This document shows, one piece after another, positions 33,801-43,154 of a DNA stretch of 64,000 bases (positions are counted from its first letter, which is position 1; each line of letters begins with the position of its first letter). Location of the stretch: the NCBI GenBank assembly GCA_021774335.1, contig JAJFJD010000008.1:62001-126000 (forward strand). The letters run 5' to 3'. Position numbers and translations under genes: made by a program. Source of the stretch: Alphaproteobacteria bacterium. Lineage in GTDB: Bacteria; Pseudomonadota; Alphaproteobacteria; UBA8366. A model generated the notes under the pieces. The model had not been told where the DNA came from. It made no database searches and worked only from the letters and a program-made list of their open reading frames with translations.

Positions 33801-35171
33801 ATGACCATTACTGTTGCGATCATCGGGCGCCCGAACGTGGGCAAGTCGACCTTGTTCAACCGATTGGTGGGCAGGCGCATCGCGTTGGTCGACGATACCC
33901 CGGGCGTCACGCGCGACCGGCGTGAAGGTGATGGCCGGATCGCGGGACTATCGTTCCGCGTGATCGACACCGCCGGCCTCGAAGATAAGACCGACGACAG
34001 CCTGGAAGCGCGAATGCGGGCACAGACGGAGCAGGCGCTGGACGATGCGGACTTGATCTTCTTGATGATCGATGCCCGGGCCGGCCTGACGCCGATGGAC
34101 GAGCATTTCGCCGATTGGGTCCGGCACCGCGACAAGCCGGTCGTTCTGATCGCGAACAAATGTGAAAGCACGGCGGGGGACGCCGGCGTCTACGACAGCT
34201 ATCGCCTTGGCCTTGGCGATCCGATTGCCATCTCGGCCGAGCATGGCGACGGGATTGCCGACCTGTTCAACGTGGTGCAGTCGCACGCGGAAATGCAGCG
34301 GGAAGATGAAGAGGACGAGGACGAGGACGAGGACGACGCAACGGCCGAAGGCGTGCCGCTGCAACTCGCGATCATCGGCCGGCCCAATACCGGCAAGTCG
34401 ACCTTGGTCAATCGCCTGATCGGCGAAGACCGCTTGTTGACCGGGCCGGAGGCGGGCATCACGCGCGATTCGATCACCGTCGATTGGGAATACCGGGGCA
34501 AACCGTTGCGCCTCGTGGATACCGCAGGGATGCGCCGGCGCTCTCGGGTCGACGACAAGCTGGAAAAGCTGTCGGTTGCGGATACCCAGCGCACCATCCG
34601 TTTTGCCAATGTCGCGGTGTTGATGCTCGACGCGACGGTGATGCTGGAGAAACAGGACCTGACCATCGCCCGCCAGGTCATCGACGAAGGGCGTGCCCTG
34701 ATCATTGCCGCCAACAAATGGGACTCGGTGAACAAACGCGATGAAGCGCTGCGCGGTTTGCGCGACCGCCTTCAGACGTCGATGCCGCAGGTACGGGGCA
34801 TCCCCGTGGTCACCATTTCGGCGCTCAACGGGCAAAATCTCGATGAGCTGATGAAGGCCGTCTTCTCGATCTATGAGGTCTGGAACCGCCGCGTCTCCAC
34901 GTCGCGGCTCAACAGTTGGCTCGAATTGATGATCGAGGCGCATCCTCCGCCGCTCACCGGGTTGGGCCGCCGCCTGCGCCTGCGCTACATGACGCAGGTA
35001 AAATCCAGGCCGCCGACCTTTGCGGTATTTGGGTCGCGGACCGAGGAGTTGCCGGAATCCTACCGCCGGTATCTCATCAACGGGCTTCGGACGGATTTCG
35101 ACCTCGACGGCGTGCCGATCCGCATGCAGTTGCGCAGCGGCAAGAACCCCTACGCGCCGAAAAAGAAGTAA
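33801..35171 (+). CDS. der: ribosome assembly GTPase Der (EngA)
   Basis: A 456-residue GTPase with two consecutive G domains: GRPNVGKST (9-17) with DTAG (56-59) and NKCE (119-122), then GRPNTGKS (193-200) with DTAGMRRRSR and NKWD. A C-terminal KH-like domain (RLRYMTQVKSRPPTFAVFGSR) follows. Between the G domains lies a run of alternating Glu and Asp residues (about 168-179), a common linker in this family. Der is essential for 50S subunit maturation. Third gene of the yfgM-bamB-der group. Confidence 0.96.
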   Translation: MTITVAIIGRPNVGKSTLFNRLVGRRIALVDDTPGVTRDRREGDGRIAGLSFRVIDTAGLEDKTDDSLEARMRAQTEQALDDADLIFLMIDARAGLTPMDEHFADWVRHRDKPVVLIANKCESTAGDAGVYDSYRLGLGDPIAISAEHGDGIADLFNVVQSHAEMQREDEEDEDEDEDDATAEGVPLQLAIIGRPNTGKSTLVNRLIGEDRLLTGPEAGITRDSITVDWEYRGKPLRLVDTAGMRRRSRVDDKLEKLSVADTQRTIRFANVAVLMLDATVMLEKQDLTIARQVIDEGRALIIAANKWDSVNKRDEALRGLRDRLQTSMPQVRGIPVVTISALNGQNLDELMKAVFSIYEVWNRRVSTSRLNSWLELMIEAHPPPLTGLGRRLRLRYMTQVKSRPPTFAVFGSRTEELPESYRRYLINGLRTDFDLDGVPIRMQLRSGKNPYAPKKK

Positions 35172-35264
35172 CCGTCCCGCGGTCCATTGTCGCTGTCTGT
35201 CCTGTCGCCTTGCTGTACGGCACGGTCGGCGCGAAGATGGTCGAAATGACATTGGGAGGGTGCG

Positions 35265-36863
35265 ATGGCTGACCGACGGCTGAAACTGTGCGGTTGGGGC
35301 TTCGAAGGGGACGGACTGTCCGCCGACGAGGAGACGGCGCTCCTGCAACGCCTCAGCGAACGGTTCAATGTGGCGGAGGTGGAGCGCTTGGTTGCACCCG
35401 CGGCCGAAGATGCGGCCCTCCCGAAGCCGAAGCTTTCCATTCCGGCGGCGCTGTCGGATTTTTCGAGCGACGGCGCCTATGACCGCGCGGTGCATACCTA
35501 CGGCAAGTCCTTCCCCGACTATGCCTATATCTACGACGACGTATTCACGAATGCGCCCGACTTCGTCGCCTATCCGCGGACCGAGGCGGAGGTCGAGGCG
35601 GTGCTCGACTGGGCGACCGGCGCGCGCGTCGCCGTCATCCCCTTTGGCGGGGGCACCAGCGTGGTCGGCGGGGTCGAGCCCATGGTGGGCGATGGGTTCG
35701 CGGGCGCAATCAGCCTCGACCTAACGCGCTTGGATCAGGTGTTGGAGATCGATCGCAGCAGCCGCGCCGCGCGCATCCAGGGCGGCATCCGCGTTCCCGA
35801 TATGGAAGCGGTGCTCAAACGGGAAGGCCTGACCATGCGCCATTTCCCGCAGAGCTTAGAGATGGCGACCCTTGGCGGCATGATCGCGACCCGGTCCGGC
35901 GGCCATTTCGCGACGCTCTACACCCATATCGATGATTTCGTCGAAAGCGTTAGGATGATCGCGCCGCAGGGGGTGATGGAAAGCCGCCGCTTGCCGGGGT
36001 CGGGAGCGGGGCCGAGCCCGGACCGCTTTATGATCGGGTCCGAGGGCTCGATGGGCATCATTACCGAAGCCTGGATGCGGCTGCAGGACCGGCCGACCTT
36101 CCGTGCCTCCAGCGCGATCTTGTTCGATGACTTCTATAAGGCGGCTGAAGCGGTGCGTGCCGTGTCGCAGTCCGGCATCTTCCCGTCCAACCTGCGCCTG
36201 CTCGACGCGGGCGAGGCGTATAACAACGGCTTCGGCGACGGTCAGCAGTCGGTGTTGATTCTGGCTTTCGAGTCCGCAGATCATCCGGTCGAGGCCTGGA
36301 TGGCGCGGGGAACCGAGATCTGCCGTGATCACGGCGGCATCTTCGAGGACGAGGCGGGCAACGATCCGGAGGCGCATCGATCCGGCAAGGCAGGCGCGTG
36401 GCGCACCGCGTTCATCCGCATGCCGCACTACCGCGAAGTGCTGATGTCGGTTGGCGTGATCGGCGACACCTTCGAAACGTCGATCACCTGGGACCGCTTC
36501 CGGGAGTTCCACGACGAAGTGAAGGCGGCGACCCAGTCCGCCATCGAAGAGGCGACCGGCCAGCCGGGGACGGTCACCTGCCGGTTCACGCATGTCTATC
36601 CCGACGGACCGGCACCATATTTCACCTTCCAGGGCCAGGGCCGTCCGGGAGCGATGATCGAGCAGTGGCGGCACATCAAGGAGAAGGCGTCGGAGGCGCT
36701 GATCGTGCAGGGCGGCACCATCACGCACCATCACGCGGTCGGCCGGGATCACATGCCCTGGTATACGCAGCAGCGGCCGGAGACATTCGGCTCCGTTCTC
36801 GACGCGGCGAAGCGGCAACTCGATCCGGCGGGCATTCTCAACCCCGGCGTTATCGTACCGTAA
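35265..36863 (+). CDS. FAD-binding oxidoreductase, alkyldihydroxyacetonephosphate-synthase-like
   Basis: A 532-residue flavoenzyme of the VAO/PCMH family. FAD-binding [14 protein letters not shown] is near residues 126-139 and [23 protein letters not shown] near 151-173. The N-terminal [10 protein letters not shown] and the C-terminal histidine run [15 protein letters not shown] (about 485-499) are features of alkylglycerone-phosphate synthases rather than D-lactate dehydrogenases. GGGAGGG precedes the ATG. No other ether-lipid gene is nearby; many bacterial members have unknown substrates. It follows der by 93 nt. Confidence 0.8.
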   Translation: MADRRLKLCGWGFEGDGLSADEETALLQRLSERFNVAEVERLVAPAAEDAALPKPKLSIPAALSDFSSDGAYDRAVHTYGKSFPDYAYIYDDVFTNAPDFVAYPRTEAEVEAVLDWATGARVAVIPFGGGTSVVGGVEPMVGDGFAGAISLDLTRLDQVLEIDRSSRAARIQGGIRVPDMEAVLKREGLTMRHFPQSLEMATLGGMIATRSGGHFATLYTHIDDFVESVRMIAPQGVMESRRLPGSGAGPSPDRFMIGSEGSMGIITEAWMRLQDRPTFRASSAILFDDFYKAAEAVRAVSQSGIFPSNLRLLDAGEAYNNGFGDGQQSVLILAFESADHPVEAWMARGTEICRDHGGIFEDEAGNDPEAHRSGKAGAWRTAFIRMPHYREVLMSVGVIGDTFETSITWDRFREFHDEVKAATQSAIEEATGQPGTVTCRFTHVYPDGPAPYFTFQGQGRPGAMIEQWRHIKEKASEALIVQGGTITHHHAVGRDHMPWYTQQRPETFGSVLDAAKRQLDPAGILNPGVIVP

Positions 36864-36915
36864 GCATCTGCCGGTTTTGCTGACGCGGTACCGCGCAGCG
36901 GGCTACACTGGCGGC

Positions 36916-37242
36916 ATGCAATCGATATTTTGGTACGGTTTGGCGGCGGTCGCCGAAATCGGCGGATGTTTCGCCTTCTGGGCCTGGCTGCGGCTCGGCA
37001 AGTCGCCCTTCTGGGTGGCGCCGGGGATCATCAGTCTGATCGTCTTTGCCGTGGCACTGTCACAGGTGAATGCGGCGCTGGCGGGCCGGACCTTCGCGGC
37101 CTATGGCGGGGTCTATATCGCCGCATCATTGGGATGGCTCTGGGCGGTCGAAGGCGCGCGGCCCGACCGATGGGACGTGGTCGGGTCCAGCATCTGCCTG
37201 ATCGGCGCCGCGGTTATCTTATGGGGGCCACGGACTGCCTAA
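36916..37242 (+). CDS. YnfA family (UPF0060) membrane protein
   Basis: A 108-residue membrane protein with four predicted helices and the family motifs [18 protein letters not shown] (13-30) and [19 protein letters not shown] (59-77). YnfA proteins are small multidrug-resistance-like members of the DMT superfamily. The ATG at 36916 gives the usual length; an open frame runs from 36877. It is convergent with the SDR gene, with 6 nt between their stops. Confidence 0.85.
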   Translation: MQSIFWYGLAAVAEIGGCFAFWAWLRLGKSPFWVAPGIISLIVFAVALSQVNAALAGRTFAAYGGVYIAASLGWLWAVEGARPDRWDVVGSSICLIGAAVILWGPRTA

Positions 37243-37248
37243 GACGAA

Positions 37249-37968
37249 TTAGCGTGCGTATGCTTTGATGACTTCGCCGGTGCGCTCGTACGAGGCTTCG
37301 GCAAGGTCGACATACACATCCGTCATATCGTCCGGGTCGGGCAGGGTCATGGGGTCCTCGCCGGGGAAGGCGGTCGCCCGCATTTCCGTCCGCTGGCCGC
37401 CGGGATTGACCAGATTGGCGCAAATATTCGTTTGGGCACTCTCCGCCGCATAGATGCGGACCATGCTTTCGAGGGCGGCTTTCGTCGCCGCATAGACGCC
37501 CCAGAAAGGGGTCGAACTTTGCGCGGCCCCGGAGGTCACGAAAATGGCGCGCCCGGCCTCTGACTGGCGTAGCAATGGATCCAGGCTGCGGATCAGGCGG
37601 TAATTGGCGTTCAGGTTGAGAGTAACGGCCGCTTCCCAGGTTTTCGGCTCGATATGGGCGACCGGTGACATGATCCCGAGTGTTGCTGCGTTGCCGACCA
37701 GGATATCGAGCCGGCCGAATTTCTCGTGCAACGCGCCGCCGAGTTGGTCGATCGCAGCCCCGTCGGCCAGATCCATCGGCACCAGCGTCGCGGATCCGCC
37801 AGCGGATTTCACCGCATCGTCGACTTCTTCCAGGCCGCCGACCGTGCGAGCGACCAGAACAAGACGTGCGCCTTCGGCCGCATAGCGTTTTGCGATGGCC
37901 GCGCCGATGCCACGGCTGGCGCCGGTGATAAGTGCAATTCGGCCTTCGAGCCGTCCTCCGGTCGCCAT
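37249..37968 (-). CDS. SDR family NAD(P)-dependent oxidoreductase
   Basis: A 239-residue classical SDR. The cofactor motif TGASRGIG (15-22), the NAA motif (93-95) and the catalytic Ser and Tyr-x3-Lys (VTSGAAQ; YAATK) are all intact. It is the last gene of the minus-strand operon after purF; its ATG shares a base with the purF stop (TAATG), so it is translationally coupled. SDR genes are found in this position in many alphaproteobacteria, with unknown substrate. Confidence 0.9.
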   Translation of the reverse strand: MATGGRLEGRIALITGASRGIGAAIAKRYAAEGARLVLVARTVGGLEEVDDAVKSAGGSATLVPMDLADGAAIDQLGGALHEKFGRLDILVGNAATLGIMSPVAHIEPKTWEAAVTLNLNANYRLIRSLDPLLRQSEAGRAIFVTSGAAQSSTPFWGVYAATKAALESMVRIYAAESAQTNICANLVNPGGQRTEMRATAFPGEDPMTLPDPDDMTDVYVDLAEASYERTGEVIKAYAR

Positions 37969-39419
37969 TAGCCGGTTTCGGCGAGCAAGGATAGTTGCCG
38001 AGAACCGTTGCCGCCGATCTGGTCGGTCAGGCGGATCGGGTAATCGCCCGAGAAACAGGCGTCGCAGTAATGCGGTGCTTCGGGGTCGCGGCCGGGTAGG
38101 CCCATCGCCCGGTACAGGCCGTCGATCGAGATGAAGGCGAGGCTGTCCGCGCCGATCAACTTACGCATGGCTTCGACATCGTTATTGGCGGCGAGCAGTT
38201 TGTCGCGCTCCGGCGTATCGACGCCGTAGAAACAGGAATGCGTGGTCGGCGGGCTGGAGATGCGCATATGCACTTCCTTGGCGCCGGCGCTGCGCACCAT
38301 CTCGAGGATTTTCTTCGATGTAGTCCCGCGGACGATCGAATCATCGACCAAGATAACGCGCTTGCCCTCGATGGCCGCGCGGTTGGCGTTATGCTTCAAC
38401 TTGACGCCGAAATGGCGAATCTCGTCGCTCGGCTCGATAAAGGTCCGACCGACATAATGGTTACGGATGATCCCCAACTCGTAGGGGAGACCGGCCTCGG
38501 CGGCAAATCCGATGGCCGAGGGCACGCCGGAATCGGGAACGGGAACGACGATATCCGCATCGATGGGCATCTCGCGCGCGAGTTCGGCGCCGATGCGCTT
38601 GCGGGCTTCATAAACGGACGTGCCATCGACCACGCTGTCCGGCTTCGAGAAATAGATATGCTCGAAGATGCAGAACCGCGATTGCGCGGGCGGGAAGGGT
38701 CGGTGGCTGTGAACGCCGTCGGCATTGATGACGACCAGTTCGCCGGGTTCGACGTCGCGGACGAAATCCGCGCCGATGATATCAAAGGCGACGGATTCAG
38801 AGGCGAAGATATAACTGTCGTCGAGCTGGCCGAGTACCAGCGGCCGGACGCCGTTCGGATCGCGGACCCCGATCAGGCAGTCTTCCGCCATGATCGCCAG
38901 CGAGTACGCCCCTTCGACCTGCCGTAGCGCAACGATCAGGCGCTCCACCACGGTGCCGGGATTGGTCGCCATCAGGTGGACGATGATCTCGGTATCGGAG
39001 GTCGACTGAAAGATGCATCCGCCGCGGACGAGTTCTTTCCGGACCGCGTGCGCATTTGTCAGATTGCCGTTATGCGCGATGGCGAGTCCGCCGATCTCGA
39101 GTTCGGCGAACAGTGGCTGGACGTTGCGCAGCATCGGCTCCCCGGTCGTCGAATAGCGGGTATGTCCGAGGGCGTTGCTGCCCTTGAGCCGGGCGATGAC
39201 CGCCTGGTCGGCAAAAATATCGCCCACCAGGCCGATTCCCCGATGGGCGTGAAATTGGGTCCCGTCGTGTGTGACGATCCCCGCGGCCTCCTGGCCGCGA
39301 TGCTGAAGCGCATGCAGCCCCAGTGCGGCGAGGGCAGCCGCTTCGGAATGGCCGTAGATGCCGAAAACGGCGCATTCATCCTTGAAATGATCGCCGTCTA
39401 GCGGATTGGTGGTGATCAT
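37968..39419 (-). CDS. purF: amidophosphoribosyltransferase
   Basis: A 483-residue enzyme that transfers ammonia from glutamine to PRPP, the first step of purine synthesis. The nucleophile is the cysteine in DECAVFG (Cys16), which becomes N-terminal after removal of a 15-residue propeptide, as in the Bacillus-type enzyme. The phosphoribosyltransferase motif VILVDDSIVRGTTSKK is near residue 340. Four cysteines in the C-terminal half (HSCFYGVDTP, YCDACFSGDYP) suggest an iron-sulfur cluster. The ATG at 39419 gives GGTGGGACG ahead; a start at 39467 is less likely. Confidence 0.96.
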   Translation of the reverse strand: MITTNPLDGDHFKDECAVFGIYGHSEAAALAALGLHALQHRGQEAAGIVTHDGTQFHAHRGIGLVGDIFADQAVIARLKGSNALGHTRYSTTGEPMLRNVQPLFAELEIGGLAIAHNGNLTNAHAVRKELVRGGCIFQSTSDTEIIVHLMATNPGTVVERLIVALRQVEGAYSLAIMAEDCLIGVRDPNGVRPLVLGQLDDSYIFASESVAFDIIGADFVRDVEPGELVVINADGVHSHRPFPPAQSRFCIFEHIYFSKPDSVVDGTSVYEARKRIGAELAREMPIDADIVVPVPDSGVPSAIGFAAEAGLPYELGIIRNHYVGRTFIEPSDEIRHFGVKLKHNANRAAIEGKRVILVDDSIVRGTTSKKILEMVRSAGAKEVHMRISSPPTTHSCFYGVDTPERDKLLAANNDVEAMRKLIGADSLAFISIDGLYRAMGLPGRDPEAPHYCDACFSGDYPIRLTDQIGGNGSRQLSLLAETG

Positions 39420-39450
39420 CGCTCGTCCCACCTTCTGATTGTTTGTTTGG

Positions 39451-40134
39451 TTATTGTTTGCTCTCAATCAAACGCTGCATTTCGCCGCGCTCGGATTTGC
39501 CGTAGCCGGAGTTGCTGCGGCCGCCTTGGATTTTCTGTTTCGCGTCGGGTTTGGGCTGAATAAGTCCGCGAAGGGTCTGTTCCGCGTTGAGCGCCCGGTC
39601 TGCTTTATCCTTCATCATGCCGGTCGCCTCTTCCGCGGTTTCGCGGGCGTCGTCCGGGACCAGGGCAAGCAGGATTTCGGCGCTGCCCTCGATTAGCGGA
39701 AAGGTGCGTGCTTCGGTCACGACATCAGGCAGGTCGTCGCGTCCCCAGAACCATGCGGCGCTGAGATAGAGCAGGCTGACCAGGATCACTCCGCGCAAGA
39801 CGCCGAAGGCGAAGCCGAGCGAGCGGTCGAAGCTGCTGGCGGCGCTGTCGCGTATGCCGCGCGACGCCACCTGTGCCAGGACCGAGAACAGGATCAGTGA
39901 TCCGACGAACAGCATTCCGCCGGCCGCCATATCGGCGAGCATGCGGTTCTCGATGAATTCTTGTGTGTAGGGTTGGACATGCGGGTAACCGTAAAGCGTC
40001 ACGAAAGTGGCGCCGATCCAGGCCGCCACGGACAGAACTTCCCGGACGAACCCGCGCAAATAGGCGAGGACGCCCGATATCACCAGGATGACCACAAAAC
40101 AGATGTCTATAACGCCAAAGGGAAGGCTACTCAT
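39451..40134 (-). CDS. cvpA: CvpA family membrane protein
   Basis: A 227-residue inner-membrane protein with four predicted helices (about residues 8-26, 32-50, 66-86 and 105-123) and the CvpA motifs DICFVVILVISGVLAYLRGFVREVLSVAAW and DRSLGFAFGVLRG. It has a charged, low-complexity C-terminal tail of about 60 residues. CvpA supports envelope integrity and was named for colicin V export. It sits directly between radA (no gap) and purF (31 nt), the usual position for this gene. Confidence 0.9.
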   Translation of the reverse strand: MSSLPFGVIDICFVVILVISGVLAYLRGFVREVLSVAAWIGATFVTLYGYPHVQPYTQEFIENRMLADMAAGGMLFVGSLILFSVLAQVASRGIRDSAASSFDRSLGFAFGVLRGVILVSLLYLSAAWFWGRDDLPDVVTEARTFPLIEGSAEILLALVPDDARETAEEATGMMKDKADRALNAEQTLRGLIQPKPDAKQKIQGGRSNSGYGKSERGEMQRLIESKQ

Positions 40135-41550
40135 TTACCCATTTCCCACCGCGCGGATCGGCCCGGCACCTGGCTCGAATAACCGTGTAAGCTCGTCCAA
40201 GTCGCGCAGTTCGTGAAGGTCGAGTCCACCAGCTGCTCTCTTGCCCTTCGTTCCTTTACGCCGTCCGGGCAATAATGCCGCCGTGAACCCCAGCTTTTCA
40301 GCCTCTTTCAGCCGCGCTTCGGCCTGGCCCACGGGTCGCACTTCGCCGGACAATCCAATCTCACCGAACACGACCGTTTCCGCCGGAACCGGCCGTCCCG
40401 AGATCGAGGAGGTCAGAGCGGCCGCGACTGCTAAATCCGCAGCCGGCTCGCTGACCCGAAGCCCCCCAGCAACGTTGAGATATATATCATTTCCGCCAAA
40501 CTGCAATCCACAGCGGGCCTCCAGGACGGCCATCACCATGGCGAGCCGGTTGCTGTCCCAGCCGACCACCGCACGGCGCGGCGTTGCCAATGGCGACGGG
40601 GCCACAAGTGCCTGAATCTCAACCAGCATTGGCCGCGACCCTTCGATCCCGGCGAACACCACCGAGCCGGTGGCTTCATCCTGCCGCTCGGCCAGGAATA
40701 GGGCAGACGGGTTGGTAACCTCGACCAGGCCGCGATCGGTCATTTCGAAGACGCCGATTTCGTCGGTCGGGCCGAAACGATTTTTGACGGCCCGCAGGAT
40801 ACGGAACTGATGACCGCGCTCGCCCTCGAAATAAAGCACCGTATCGACCATATGTTCCAGCACCCGGGGGCCGGCGATGGTGCCTTCCTTGGTGACATGG
40901 CCGACCAGCAGGACCGTGAAGCCCCGCCGCTTGGCGAGGCGGATAATCTCCTGGGCGCAGGCGCGGACCTGCGCCACCGAGCCAGGCGCGGATTCCAGCG
41001 CGTCGATATACATGGTTTGGATCGAATCGATGACCACGACGTCCGGGCCGTCGGCGTTATCCAGGCTTGCGAGAATGTCGCGCATGTCCGTCGCGGCGGC
41101 CAGTTGCGCCGGTGATTTCTCGACGCCCAGCCGGGTCGCGCGCAATTGGACCTGATGCTCGGCCTCTTCGCCGGAGATATAGGCGCAGCGCGCGCCGTTG
41201 GCGAGGGCGGCGGTAACCTGCAGCAGCAGCGTTGATTTCCCGATGCCCGGATCGCCGCCGATCAGCAGCGCCGAGCCGTTGACCAGGCCGCCGCCGGTTA
41301 CGCGATCGAATTCGTCGATCTTGGTCATCCGACGGGGCGCGGGTTCAATTTTTCCGTCCAGCTCGACGAAGTCGATCTTGCGGCCGCGTCCACTCCGTTT
41401 GCCGCTGACTTTCTTGCCCATCGGCGCGGTTTCCGATGCGGTTTCCTCGATGATCGAATTCCACGCATCGCAGCCGTCGCACTTGCCCACCCATCTCGGG
41501 TGGATGGCGCCGCAGGCCTGGCAGACGAAGCGTGTTGTCGATCGGGCCAT
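40135..41550 (-). CDS. radA: DNA repair protein RadA
   Basis: A 471-residue RecA-like recombination helicase. The C4 zinc finger is CQAC...CDGC (Cys10, Cys13, Cys24, Cys27), the Walker A motif is GGDPGIGKSTL near 98-108, the RadA-specific KNRFGPTDEIGVFEM is near 256-270 and the C-terminal domain is Lon-protease-like without a protease site. RadA drives branch migration in recombination. Its stop abuts the start of cvpA. Confidence 0.96.
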   Translation of the reverse strand: MARSTTRFVCQACGAIHPRWVGKCDGCDAWNSIIEETASETAPMGKKVSGKRSGRGRKIDFVELDGKIEPAPRRMTKIDEFDRVTGGGLVNGSALLIGGDPGIGKSTLLLQVTAALANGARCAYISGEEAEHQVQLRATRLGVEKSPAQLAAATDMRDILASLDNADGPDVVVIDSIQTMYIDALESAPGSVAQVRACAQEIIRLAKRRGFTVLLVGHVTKEGTIAGPRVLEHMVDTVLYFEGERGHQFRILRAVKNRFGPTDEIGVFEMTDRGLVEVTNPSALFLAERQDEATGSVVFAGIEGSRPMLVEIQALVAPSPLATPRRAVVGWDSNRLAMVMAVLEARCGLQFGGNDIYLNVAGGLRVSEPAADLAVAAALTSSISGRPVPAETVVFGEIGLSGEVRPVGQAEARLKEAEKLGFTAALLPGRRKGTKGKRAAGGLDLHELRDLDELTRLFEPGAGPIRAVGNG

Positions 41551-41604
41551 TTCAGGATCCGCTTTGCTGAATGCGAGGGTGCGCCGCGTTAATCATCGCC
41601 GGGG

Positions 41605-42378
41605 TCATGCCGGGCTGACATCCAGTTCGATCGGACCTTCCGCCCGGCCGAAGATGAATTGCTGGACGATTGGATTATCCACCGTATCGATTTCCGCGGT
41701 TGGGCCGACCCACACGATCTTGCCTTTATACAGCATGGCGATCTTGTCCGAAATTTTGCGTGCGCTCGCCATGTCGTGGGTGATCGTCAGGCCTGACGCG
41801 CCGGTCTCGCTGGTGCATTCCACGATCAGCTCGTTGATAATGTCTCCCATGACCGGGTCGATGCCGGTTGTCGGTTCGTCGAAGAAGATGATTTCCGGAT
41901 CGGTTGCCACCGCACGGGCGAGGCCGACGCGCTTCCGCATGCCGATGGATAGGTCCGCCGGCGACATCATGGCGGTCTTCTCGTCGAGCCCGACCAGCGC
42001 CAGTTTCTCCAGCGCGATCGGTTGTGCTTCGCGCCGTGACATGCCTTTACCGGCGATCAGTCCGAAAGCGGCGTTTTCCCAAACCGTCAGGCTGTCGAAC
42101 AAGGCCGCGCTTTGGAACAGCATGCCGATTTTCGCGTTGATGTGCTCGCGGTCGCTGTCACTGATGCCGACAACCGATTCGCCGTCGATTTCGATCTCAC
42201 CGGAATCGGGTGTCAGAAGGCCGAGGATGCATTTCAGCGTCACCGATTTGCCGGAGCCTGAGCCGCCGATAATCACCACGGATTCGCCCGGCATGACATC
42301 CAGATTGACGCCGTCGAGGACGACCTTTTTGCCGAACCTTTTGACGACGTTGCGCAGGCTGATTTTCGGTGTCGTCAT
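41605..42378 (-). CDS. mlaF: MlaF-like ABC transporter ATP-binding protein (lipid transport)
   Basis: A 257-residue ATPase of the MlaF group. The Walker A is GGSGSGKSV (38-46), the Q-loop follows at FQSAALFD, and Walker B is IIFFDEP with the MlaF-type TTGIDPV. The signature reads LSIGMRKR instead of LSGGM, a substitution at the second glycine position that should be checked. With MlaE it moves phospholipids between membranes, usually with an MlaD (MCE) subunit. Its ATG overlaps the mlaE stop by 4 nt. Confidence 0.88.
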   Translation of the reverse strand: MTTPKISLRNVVKRFGKKVVLDGVNLDVMPGESVVIIGGSGSGKSVTLKCILGLLTPDSGEIEIDGESVVGISDSDREHINAKIGMLFQSAALFDSLTVWENAAFGLIAGKGMSRREAQPIALEKLALVGLDEKTAMMSPADLSIGMRKRVGLARAVATDPEIIFFDEPTTGIDPVMGDIINELIVECTSETGASGLTITHDMASARKISDKIAMLYKGKIVWVGPTAEIDTVDNPIVQQFIFGRAEGPIELDVSPA

Positions 42379-43154
42379 GTGCCGAAGAACATCGCCGAGA
42401 TGAGATAGTTCAGGATCAGGATCAGGATCGATGAACTGACGACCGAGTTGATCGTCGCCGCGCCCACGCCCTGTGCGCCGCCGCGTGAATTGTATCCCTG
42501 ATAACAACCCATCAGCGTGACGACGAAGCCGAACACCGCGGCTTTGACGAGGCCGGTCACCACGTCTTCGAGGAACAGGTTTTCCCAACTGCTTTTCAGA
42601 TAGAGCGTCGGATTGAAGCCGAGTTTGTAGACCGCGACGATGTACCCGCCGAACACGCCGATGATGTCGCCGATAAGGATCAGCAGTGGCATGGTCGCAA
42701 CGCCGGCGATCATCCGAGGAGCGACGAGATACTTGAACGGATTGGTCGAGAGCGTGACCAGAGCGTCGATCTGTTCAGTGACGCGCATCGTGCCGATTTC
42801 CGCCGCGATCGACGAGCCGACGCGGGCAGCGACCATCAGGCCGGCCAGGACCGGTCCGAGTTCACGGGTAATGCTCAACACGACAATCTCGGCGATCACG
42901 CCTTCCGCACCGACGGAGTTGCGCTGAAAGCCCGTATAGCTCTGCAGCGCCAGCACCATGCCGGCGAAGAGCGTGGTCAGGGCGATGACCGGCAGTGAGT
43001 AGTAGCCGATCTCCATCATCTGCCGGCCAATCAGCCGGAAATAGAAGGGACGCCGGAGACAATGCGATACGGAGACGAGCGTGAAAACCGTCACCTCGCC
43101 GACGACTTCTAGAAAGGCGAGAAACAAACGTCCAACGGTTTGCACAGCAGTCAT
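42375..43154 (-). CDS. mlaE: MlaE-like ABC transporter permease (lipid asymmetry)
   Basis: A 259-residue permease of the MlaE family with about five hydrophobic helices. Family motifs are VIALTTLFAGMVLALQSYTGF, RELGPVLAGLMVAARVGSSIAAEIGTMRVTEQIDAL and LAPRMIAG-type YLVAPRMIAGV. It pairs with MlaF to transport phospholipid. Its start overlaps the alr stop by 4 nt and its stop overlaps mlaF, so the two Mla genes are embedded in the dnaB-alr-radA operon. No MlaD or MlaC gene is in the window. Confidence 0.92.
   Translation of the reverse strand: MTAVQTVGRLFLAFLEVVGEVTVFTLVSVSHCLRRPFYFRLIGRQMMEIGYYSLPVIALTTLFAGMVLALQSYTGFQRNSVGAEGVIAEIVVLSITRELGPVLAGLMVAARVGSSIAAEIGTMRVTEQIDALVTLSTNPFKYLVAPRMIAGVATMPLLILIGDIIGVFGGYIVAVYKLGFNPTLYLKSSWENLFLEDVVTGLVKAAVFGFVVTLMGCYQGYNSRGGAQGVGAATINSVVSSSILILILNYLISAMFFGT

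Noticed and set aside
33948-35495. 515-codon minus-strand frame opposite der
   Set aside because: Antisense to a strongly conserved GTPase; no recognisable domain.
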